41,977 nucleotides of DNA from a virus. Under the pieces are notes generated by a model. It saw only the letters and a list, made by a program, of their open reading frames with translations, had not been told where the DNA came from and searched no databases. The stretch is from positions 1 to 41,977 of IMG/VR virus record IMGVR_UViG_3300031565_000109; one strand, written 5' to 3'. Position numbers and translations under genes: made by a program. Below are positions 8,514-15,641 of the stretch, one piece after another (within the stretch, counting starts at the first letter, position 1; each line of letters starts with the position of its first letter).

Positions 8514-8541
8514 GGGAAGATCCTCCCAAATCCAAATATAG

Positions 8542-8650
8542 GTCCTGTCAATTCAGGACTAAGGGTCTTACATCAATGCCCCCTTGACGCTTCATAGGGA
8601 ACCTACTGGTCTAGCCCTCCACGCCCAGTGACCGCTGATTTATCGGTCAG
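8542..8650 (-). ncRNA. TnpB-less omegaRNA-like / IS605-type right-end remnant
   Basis: This sequence fills much of the gap between tail tube and chaperone genes and matches the 3' end of the tnpB gene at the other end of the window. A 21-bp block (8615-8635) is identical to 41334-41354, and CTTGACGCTTC (8583-8593) to 41299-41309. A hairpin at 8542-8559 (GTCCTG-TCAATT-CAGGAC, plus strand) corresponds to ACCCCG-TCATTT-CGGGGT at 41245-41262, with three compensatory pair changes. Another helix (8629-8634 with 8644-8649) is also kept, with a G-U to A-U change. The tnpB reading frame here is broken by a stop after residues KSAVTGRGG, so any conservation is of RNA or DNA-end structure. Either a stand-alone guide RNA scaffold or a decayed element end. 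Confidence 0.65.
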
Positions 8651-8656
8651 TATTTT

Positions 8657-10171
8657 CTAGTCCTCGCCCCAGATTATGATGCCGTCTGTGGCGCCGTCCA
8701 ACCCGACCGCGACCACCTGGTTGACATCATCCTCACACAGGGCAATGGCGTTCAGCCGACTGCTGGCTGGCAAGGCCCCTGCGCTCTCCGGTAGCACCAC
8801 GAAGCTGTTACCGCCGTTGTAGCTGCGCAGTAGCCGCCCCACCCCGGCAGCCGTGGTGTGCGAAACGGTCATCACATTGTCCGAGGAGAACGCGATATCA
8901 CTGACGGCACCCCCGGCCCAGTTCTGCCGCAGGTTCCACGTATCGCCTCCGTCCAAGGTCTCAAACAGCCGCCCGTCACTGGAACCGACCCACCACTCTG
9001 TCTCGGTCTTGACCCACACCGATTGTAGGGACGTGCCAAGGCCCACAGGCGCGCTCATGTGCTGCCAGGTGTCCCCACCGTTCCCTGTCCGGATCACTGC
9101 GCCTGCGCTGCCCACAGCCACACAGACGTTCCGGTTCATGGCGTGGATGGCCCACAAGGCGTTGGTCACCGCGTTGCCCGCTTCCAAGATAGTCACACCC
9201 GCTGTCGGGTCAGCAGTGCCGTACACATACCCGCCCTCAGCGGAGATGAAGGCGTAGTTGCCCACGCTCCAGATGTCCAAGGGGCAGGTTCCCGTTCCCT
9301 TGTCCACGAACCCCACAAGGTTCTCCACCCAGGTCTCGTCACCCACCGTGTCCAGATCAGCCTGTAGTACGTAGTGCAGGGAGCACGAGTCTGCTGATAC
9401 CACCACCACGTACCCGGCCAGGCATGCCAGCCCCGTCGGGTCCTCCGTTGCACCGAGTGAGTCGATCTCGCTGGTGGCCCAAGGCCCTGCCGCGCCGTTC
9501 AGCGTGTACACTACATCAGCAGGTGTACCCGGTGATCCGCCTGCTGCCAGGCTGACTGAGTACACCCTCTCGCAGCCGCCTGACTGGTCCGCGCACTCCC
9601 CGCATGATACGCTATCACAGACCACCACGTCCATGATCTCATTGGTGACAATGGCCGCCGCCACCTCTGCGAAGGCCATGGGGAGCACCTCGTAGAACTC
9701 CCTGGCGGATAGCTCCCCGGTCTCATTTATCGCTCCGCGGTCTCCCTCCTCCAAGGCACCGAGGGGGTCCGTGGAGTATTTGGTCATGTCAACATCTTCC
9801 CATACAACGGCCTTCTGGAAGACGTTGAACAGCTGCGGGTCTGTGCACACCCCAAAATGATAGTGCAGGTCAAATGCACAGCCGGTCCTGGCCAGCCGAA
9901 TCATCGTGCTCTCCAGGTCCGCCGCATACCGACCCACCAGTGAGCTTGAGGGCCGGTCTGATTCCGACTTGCTCTTCCCCCGCTCCACAAACGCATCGTA
10001 CTGCCGGTCGCTGGGACAATCGATCTTGGAGACGGTACCCAAGGACCAGTCTATCCCCCCGGCACTCATACACCCCATGTATACAGGCACATGGTCACCC
10101 CGTGCCCTCCCCTCGATGAGGAACACACGGCTGAATCCCTTTTGTGCTGGTGTTGCATTGCCGTTACTCAT
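8657..10171 (-). CDS. Major tail tube protein with C-terminal beta-propeller
   Basis: 504 aa. Residues about 1-190 look like a siphovirus tail tube protein (N-terminal FSRVFLIEGRARGDHVPVYMG; acidic, with EFYEVLPMAFAEVAAA). The rest contains propeller-like repeats of the BNR/Ycf48 type: DTWQHMSAPVGLGTSLQSVW, DGRLFETLDGGDTWNLRQNW, RLLRSYNGGNSFVVLP. In such repeats S-x-D-x-G-x-x-W motifs mark blades. A cysteine-rich linker (CDSVSCGECADQSGGC) separates the halves. The propeller probably decorates the outside of the tail. ATG preceded by GGAGGTGGAGA. Located directly before the chaperones, the standard tail-tube position. Confidence 0.72.
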   Translation of the reverse strand: MSNGNATPAQKGFSRVFLIEGRARGDHVPVYMGCMSAGGIDWSLGTVSKIDCPSDRQYDAFVERGKSKSESDRPSSSLVGRYAADLESTMIRLARTGCAFDLHYHFGVCTDPQLFNVFQKAVVWEDVDMTKYSTDPLGALEEGDRGAINETGELSAREFYEVLPMAFAEVAAAIVTNEIMDVVVCDSVSCGECADQSGGCERVYSVSLAAGGSPGTPADVVYTLNGAAGPWATSEIDSLGATEDPTGLACLAGYVVVVSADSCSLHYVLQADLDTVGDETWVENLVGFVDKGTGTCPLDIWSVGNYAFISAEGGYVYGTADPTAGVTILEAGNAVTNALWAIHAMNRNVCVAVGSAGAVIRTGNGGDTWQHMSAPVGLGTSLQSVWVKTETEWWVGSSDGRLFETLDGGDTWNLRQNWAGGAVSDIAFSSDNVMTVSHTTAAGVGRLLRSYNGGNSFVVLPESAGALPASSRLNAIALCEDDVNQVVAVGLDGATDGIIIWGED

Positions 10172-10181
10172 TCTCCACCTC

Positions 10182-11447
10182 CTACCACTGTACGGCCTGC
10201 CCCTTAATCAGACCGGGACGGCCTGAGATATTCTTCCACACGTGTACCTCTCCCCTGCGGTGCCCCAGAGGGCACTCTGGCGCGTCCATGCCCAACTGGT
10301 AACTGACCTCATCGGTTCTGGTCACATCTGTACGCCAGAGTTCGGCCTTCGTCCTGGCCGCTGAGCACGTACACAAGGGCCGCTCCAGCCTGGACGTCGC
10401 CAGGATGGCTATCAGGTTGGCCCAGTAGTCGCTCAGCGGATCGCAGCCTGGGGCCACCTCTGGCTGATATCCTGCCCGGTACCAGAAACGTACCGAATCA
10501 GGCTCTCTTACTTCAGTCCACGATGCAAGGGTAAAGGATTGAGCAGTTGCATCCCACACCCCAGGCTGCGGGACCACGGTGCTCTCCCTGGGGTCCTGCA
10601 CCCCAAAACAACCTGCTTGTATGCTGACAGCACAGGCCGCGGTCCTGCAACCCGGCTCGCCCCACAGGAATTGCACCTGCTCCGACGGGTCATTGTACTC
10701 TCGGTAGAACAGGAGTGTGTCCACATAACTAGCTGGGGCGTCCGCATCTATGCCCGTCGCGTTGAACGCCTCCTGCAGCTGCGGCTTGAACAGGCACCAT
10801 ATCGGGATCAATACCGTCAACGTCGTGCCTGATAGCGTAGCCGTTACGGGCTGCACTTCCCAGGCCGGGTCCGCTCCCGCGCTGGCCGGGTCAGTTCGGC
10901 AGTTGGTTGCGTCCAGCGCGGCGTAGGCCTTGAAATACGCCCTCAACTGACACACGTTGAAATCCGTCGCTACATTGATGATGGTGAACTGTGCCCACTC
11001 CGCGAAGCCGTCACCATCAGCGTCTACATCTGCGTCCCGTGTCACGTTGGCCGGGTCGATGGCTGTTACTGCCCTCTGCCCCCCGTACCACGTGTAGCCC
11101 CATTTGAGGTTCATGGGTTTGTAGTTACCACGCCGCGTTAGCCCGGTCCCGTACAGCTCCCGGCGGTGCGGCCTGGGATACGGGTGCCACTCATCCGAGA
11201 TCCACACCAGGGCGGGCCAGTACCCCGTGTGCAGGGCGATGTCTTGCTCCGCCTTGGCAATGAGGTCTGCCATCTGGTGTCGGCCCACATGGCTAGCGTT
11301 CTGCCAATCGTACTGCATCCACACACTGTTGCAGGTGCCCACGGGCCGGAGCGCACTGTATCCCCCCGCGAAGTGCAAAGGGTCCAGCCCCAGCCACTTG
11401 GCGTATCTGTCCAGTGACAGTAGAGTCGGTGTTGTATCCCTACTCAT
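10182..11447 (-). CDS. Virion structural protein, probable head-tail junction
   Basis: 421-aa protein between the glycosyltransferase and tail tube genes. It is not confidently recognised. It contains a calcium-loop-like acidic motif (DADVDADGDGFAEW, about residues 136-149) resembling EF-hand/dockerin D-x-D-x-D-G loops, and a cysteine-containing C-terminal half (CSAARTK, ECPLGHRRGE). A putative head-tail connector or tail-associated structural protein fits the location. Its ATG follows the stop of the glycosyltransferase gene by a few bases, with GGGTAGGGAGAG as ribosome-binding site. Confidence 0.5.
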   Translation of the reverse strand: MSRDTTPTLLSLDRYAKWLGLDPLHFAGGYSALRPVGTCNSVWMQYDWQNASHVGRHQMADLIAKAEQDIALHTGYWPALVWISDEWHPYPRPHRRELYGTGLTRRGNYKPMNLKWGYTWYGGQRAVTAIDPANVTRDADVDADGDGFAEWAQFTIINVATDFNVCQLRAYFKAYAALDATNCRTDPASAGADPAWEVQPVTATLSGTTLTVLIPIWCLFKPQLQEAFNATGIDADAPASYVDTLLFYREYNDPSEQVQFLWGEPGCRTAACAVSIQAGCFGVQDPRESTVVPQPGVWDATAQSFTLASWTEVREPDSVRFWYRAGYQPEVAPGCDPLSDYWANLIAILATSRLERPLCTCSAARTKAELWRTDVTRTDEVSYQLGMDAPECPLGHRRGEVHVWKNISGRPGLIKGQAVQW

Positions 11448-11453
11448 CTCTCC

Positions 11454-14084
11454 CTACCCTGAAACCGGGGCCACCAGCGCTGTGGGCAGCGACTGTGCCG
11501 GAACTAGCGTCTGTACACGCTTGAAAGGTAGATGCTTCACGTCGATAAAGTTGCGGGCATCCTCAGGGTGCACCAAGCCCACCCGCGAGTCATCGTTGTT
11601 CCCGAAGCGGTAGCTGCGCCCCGTTATGCCCCTGAACGTAGAGGTGCCCCGGTTTGAGCCTGTGTATTCCAGCCGCTCGAAGCCCGCTGCCTCTTTGGTA
11701 CTCCAGTTCTGAGGCGGGTCTATACTCATTGCTTGAGCCTGCCCGCACCCTCCGCATCTTGCCATCAAATCCTCCAGTGGGTATTTCTCTCTCAGCATAG
11801 TCGCGGTATCACTCGCCTGCTGGTCCCTGCGCTCCCCCGTAGCCAGGCGGTAGGTCATCAAGGGAGCGGACACACGCACGCCGCAGAATCCCGCCATGGC
11901 CAGCTTGAGCTGGAAGTCCCAATCTTCCCGCGTGTGCATCTCCTCATCGAAGCCCCCTACGGCCTGGAACTCGGCATGATCAGTGACCAGCGTTACCGCC
12001 CCCAGGCCGTCCCGCCACAGGCTCTCCACGCCGAAGTCGTCTACGGGGTACTCGTGTATCTCGCCGTTGGGCCACGATGACCACAAATCCGTGTAGACCC
12101 ACTTGCCCGTCTGCAGCCTGGCATCTATACACGCCTGCAAAAACCCCGGCTGCAAGTAGTCGTCTGCATCTAGGAAAGTAAGCAGGGGACCCCTGGCTGC
12201 CTCCACGCCCCTGTTCCGTGCATAACCTGCACCCTTTGACCCCGGCGTCTCCACCAGTGTTACATAGGGATATGCCCTTAGTAGCTGCTCCGGCAACGGC
12301 TCCCCTGTGTCATTTACCAGCACGCACTCCCATTGGCGGAACATCTGCGCCTCAAGGCTGTCCAGTGCGTCCACCACGATCTCCTCATGCCCTGGACCCA
12401 CGGGCACGATCACGCTGATCCACGGCGTATCGTAGGCCCGTACCGGGTGGCTGAATCTCTCTACTTCCGCCACACAAGCTAGGGGGAATTGTCTATCCTG
12501 AACCCACGGGTGCCACGCCAGCCAGTCCGGCTCCTGGTAATTGCCTTCCCCCAGCTTCTTCGTCACGTGGCCCGCACCTAGGGAGTAAAGGAACAGCGGT
12601 TCCTTGGTAGCCTGTACCCCGCCCCAGCCGTAAGCCCCCATGCGAGTCCAGAACTCCGCATCCTCGCTACCCGCGCCGTCTGGGCAATACCTTTTCCGAT
12701 ACCCGCCCAATCTCTCCCAGGCCTCCCTACGGAACACGCAGCACGTGGGGACCTGGTTGCGCCGTGCTATCTGCTGCTCGAAGTCGTAGCCGTCCGGCCA
12801 CCTGGACTGAGCTGCCTGGCCGTCCGGGGTCATAGCCCACAGCCCCGCAAATGACAGCCCCAATGACCGGTCTGCTTCCAGTGGCTCGATGCACCTGCTC
12901 AGGAACTCCGGTGCGATGGCATCGTCCGCATCCAGGCAGCAGACGTACTTTGTGTTGACACTGGCAATGCCCTTGTTCCGGGCCACCGCCACACCCTGAT
13001 TCTGTTGCTTGATGTATCGCACCCGGTTGTCTTTTTCATACTCTACTACGACCTGCCCCGTGTTGTCATCGCTCCCGTCATCTACTACCACTACATCTGT
13101 AAGCCCTTCATAGGTCTGTGCCAGGGCACTCTCTATGGCCCTTCCTACCTTGTCCGCGTAGTTGTGGGATGGGATGATCACCGCCACGTCTGCAGGGCGC
13201 TCCTGCCCTGCCAGCCTGTAGACCTCTGCCACTTGCTCACAGGCATCCCTCCAGTGATAATGCCTGGACATCTCACGCCCGGCCTCGCCCATCCTTACCC
13301 GATGTTGTAAGCAGTACTCCAGCCCTTCCCGTAAGTGATCGAAATCCCCTGGTGCAGATAACCACCCGTTGACTTGATGTTGCACCAGGTTCCCGATGTT
13401 GCCCCACGCAAATCCTAGCACCGGCACACCCGCTGCCATGGCCTCCAGGATGCCGATTCCGAACGTCTCTTTGGTCGTGCTCAGGTACACCCCTGCACCC
13501 TGCACCAGAAGCCGCATCCCATCGTACTCCTGTAGCCCAATGACCTCCACATTGTCAGGCGCATCCTGCGGCGCAAACGTGGACAGGAACTTCACCTCTG
13601 GCATCATGCGTGCCAGGTCTGCCATCGGGTAGGGCGTGCACACGTCAGCATCCCTATTCTTGTTCCACAGCACGTACCCGCCGCTCTCCTCGTGGTGATG
13701 CGCCCATTCATCCCACTCTATGCCGTGGGGAATCACATGGGGCTGAATGCGCAGGTCCCGCCTGAGAGTCATGGCCACCCACTCCGAGGGCACCGTGACC
13801 TCCCTGGCCACACGCAGGTTCTGAATGACCCCGCTGTTGGCCTTCCACTCCCACGCCTGGGCCTCATAGTCAGAGGTCCAGTACAGCCCGTGCAAATGCG
13901 CCACGTCGCAATCCGGGGCCATCCCCGCATGTACCGCTTTGACATCGTAGTCTGTGCCCTCGTCGGTGTTCACAACCTCCACACCGAACTCGGGCAGGTA
14001 CTGGCAGTACGCCTCCACGACCCGCTTTATGCCGCTCTCATGCGAGCGGAAGAACCGCTCCCCCGGCACCATCTGGACACGCAT
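11454..14084 (-). CDS. Triple-domain glycosyltransferase with virion-like C-terminus
   Basis: 876 aa. Residues about 1-300 are a GT4/GT-B glycosyltransferase (SHESGIKRVVEAYCQYLPEFG; the ETFGIGILEAMAAGVPV loop that binds the nucleotide sugar). Two GT2/GT-A domains follow: VAVIIPSHNYADKVGRAIES with VVVVDDGS and CLDADDA (about 305-400), and ISVIVPVGPGHEEIVVDAL with LTFLDADD (about 565-670). A C-terminal segment has CGGC and then FERLEYTGSNRGTSTFRG with TGRSYRFG, resembling small head-tail proteins of phages. Known families transfer sugars; the target is not visible in the sequence. The gene is inside the virion operon, so capsid or tail glycosylation is the simplest inference. ATG 14084 (GGAGATAGATTG before it); an in-frame TTG lies one codon earlier. 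Confidence 0.8.
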   Translation of the reverse strand: MRVQMVPGERFFRSHESGIKRVVEAYCQYLPEFGVEVVNTDEGTDYDVKAVHAGMAPDCDVAHLHGLYWTSDYEAQAWEWKANSGVIQNLRVAREVTVPSEWVAMTLRRDLRIQPHVIPHGIEWDEWAHHHEESGGYVLWNKNRDADVCTPYPMADLARMMPEVKFLSTFAPQDAPDNVEVIGLQEYDGMRLLVQGAGVYLSTTKETFGIGILEAMAAGVPVLGFAWGNIGNLVQHQVNGWLSAPGDFDHLREGLEYCLQHRVRMGEAGREMSRHYHWRDACEQVAEVYRLAGQERPADVAVIIPSHNYADKVGRAIESALAQTYEGLTDVVVVDDGSDDNTGQVVVEYEKDNRVRYIKQQNQGVAVARNKGIASVNTKYVCCLDADDAIAPEFLSRCIEPLEADRSLGLSFAGLWAMTPDGQAAQSRWPDGYDFEQQIARRNQVPTCCVFRREAWERLGGYRKRYCPDGAGSEDAEFWTRMGAYGWGGVQATKEPLFLYSLGAGHVTKKLGEGNYQEPDWLAWHPWVQDRQFPLACVAEVERFSHPVRAYDTPWISVIVPVGPGHEEIVVDALDSLEAQMFRQWECVLVNDTGEPLPEQLLRAYPYVTLVETPGSKGAGYARNRGVEAARGPLLTFLDADDYLQPGFLQACIDARLQTGKWVYTDLWSSWPNGEIHEYPVDDFGVESLWRDGLGAVTLVTDHAEFQAVGGFDEEMHTREDWDFQLKLAMAGFCGVRVSAPLMTYRLATGERRDQQASDTATMLREKYPLEDLMARCGGCGQAQAMSIDPPQNWSTKEAAGFERLEYTGSNRGTSTFRGITGRSYRFGNNDDSRVGLVHPEDARNFIDVKHLPFKRVQTLVPAQSLPTALVAPVSG

Positions 14085-14106
14085 CAATCTATCTCCTATG
14101 GGTATG

Positions 14107-14129
14107 TGGGGGCGGAAGAACCGCCCCCA
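14107..14129. terminator. Strong hairpin after the capsid gene
   Basis: TGGGGGCGG-AAGAA-CCGCCCCCA is a perfect 9-bp stem with a 5-base loop, just after the capsid stop codon. There is no T-run on the minus-strand side, so it may be a partial terminator or an mRNA-stabilising 3' hairpin that keeps capsid mRNA more abundant than the downstream glycosyltransferase message. Confidence 0.5.
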
Positions 14130-14141
14130 TGTTTGTCACCG

Positions 14142-15641
14142 TTAGCGGCTATAGGTTGCAGGCAGGTTCCAGGTGCCCCAGAAACTCGGGGCTGGCCTGG
14201 AGGGAACTCCACCCTTCACGAAGTAGTCGCTCGTCGATGCGTAGTCCCTGAAGTGCTGTACGGGCGTGTACTTGATGTATTCCAGCTTGCCCGACAGCAT
14301 GGGAGTCCGCAGGAGGATCCGCGGCTCAATCTTGCCCGCCAGGATGTAGCACCACAGCTGGCGGTCAAGCGTCCACAGGAACCGTCCATCGTCCGTCCAG
14401 AACTGGTCTTGCAGCATGCCCCCCGGACTGGCGGCCATCTCCGCCGCCGTAAACCGGTAGTCCTTCGTCTCGTAGAAGGTGGCCTGCGTGCCTCCCCTGA
14501 CGGTGATGGGCACTAGGTAAATCGTGCTGGCGAAGTCCCCGGCCACAAGGTTGCCCTGGCCGGTTTCCTCGTTGTACTCCACTATCCCATCGTCTATCAC
14601 GACGGGGTGCCTGCGCCCGTTGATGTCCAAAAACATCCCGGCACGCATGTTGTCCCGGAGCTGAGTCAGGTCCACACCGTCCACGTTCACAGAGACACCA
14701 GGGGGCACTGCGGTCAGGCCCCGGCTGGTGTAATAGGCGGTGGGCCAGATCTCCGTGAGCATATACCACAGCTCCTCACGCATCACCCACGTCCAGCTGG
14801 CAGGCATGAGCTTCATGCGCCTGGCATTGCGGTGAACGTACTCCTCCATCCAGGACAGTTGAGACACGATGGCGAAGTTGCCATTGGCGTCCACAGAGTT
14901 CACGTCCGCCCAGTTGAACGTCTTGACATCGGCGTCCAAGGCACCGCAGTTGGCGCCTGTGTGAGCATCAACGTAGTTGGTGCTGATGAGCAGGTCCAGC
15001 CCCGCAAACTCCTTGTACCCGCCCCCGGCGGTGTTGTTCACAGGGTTCCCCTGGAAGGTCATGGGCGTTAGCGCCTCCTGGAACATCATCCCCACTTCCA
15101 CCATACCCCAGGCCGTTGCTACGTTGAGCACGGTCCGGTAGTCCGGCTGGTTGATGGCCCGGAAGACGTCTGCGGGCTCGATGCCCAGGATGTCATTGAG
15201 GAGCTGGTAGTCGATCTCGCCACGGTTGATGCGCTCGATGGTCCGGTCGATATCCATCTCCTTGGTCTCACGGCAGACGCGCCCAAACTGCGTGGTCTGG
15301 ATGCACGACTGAGAGAGGCCGCTTGGGCAGTCCGCGCAAGGGCCGCTCGGCTCTGCCTCACCACTGGGCGTCATGCCCGTGAGATACCCAAACTCGGGAT
15401 TCGTGTCCCGGCTCATGTTGATCGGGAGCACTGAGCTGAGGCCCATAGGCGTGATGCGCCCAGAGATGATCTGCTGGTCCAGGGCTGACGAACCGAGGAT
15501 CCCACCAGGGCCATGAATCCAGTTGGTCGTCGGCGTCCCTGTAGCGTACTTCTGGCCTTGCACCAGGCCAGCCTTCATCATCCCCTGAGCGATGGCCTGC
15601 CCCAGGGTTACCATTTGATCCTGATTCAGTTGCGGTGGCAT
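14142..15641 (-). CDS. Major capsid protein
   Basis: 499-aa protein immediately downstream of the protease/scaffold gene, where HK97-type major capsid proteins are found. It has a central WTWVMREELWYMLTEIWP segment, an extended-loop-like region near DVFRAINQPDYRTVL, and a beta-rich C-terminal half ending with WGTWNLPATYSR. It is larger than the usual 300-400 aa. A CADCPSGLSQSC cysteine cluster near residue 100 is unusual. Its ATG shares one base with the stop of the upstream gene (TAATG), with GGAGGTAAGAC as ribosome-binding site. HK97 fold is inferred from context, not from a diagnostic motif. Confidence 0.75.
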   Translation of the reverse strand: MPPQLNQDQMVTLGQAIAQGMMKAGLVQGQKYATGTPTTNWIHGPGGILGSSALDQQIISGRITPMGLSSVLPINMSRDTNPEFGYLTGMTPSGEAEPSGPCADCPSGLSQSCIQTTQFGRVCRETKEMDIDRTIERINRGEIDYQLLNDILGIEPADVFRAINQPDYRTVLNVATAWGMVEVGMMFQEALTPMTFQGNPVNNTAGGGYKEFAGLDLLISTNYVDAHTGANCGALDADVKTFNWADVNSVDANGNFAIVSQLSWMEEYVHRNARRMKLMPASWTWVMREELWYMLTEIWPTAYYTSRGLTAVPPGVSVNVDGVDLTQLRDNMRAGMFLDINGRRHPVVIDDGIVEYNEETGQGNLVAGDFASTIYLVPITVRGGTQATFYETKDYRFTAAEMAASPGGMLQDQFWTDDGRFLWTLDRQLWCYILAGKIEPRILLRTPMLSGKLEYIKYTPVQHFRDYASTSDYFVKGGVPSRPAPSFWGTWNLPATYSR

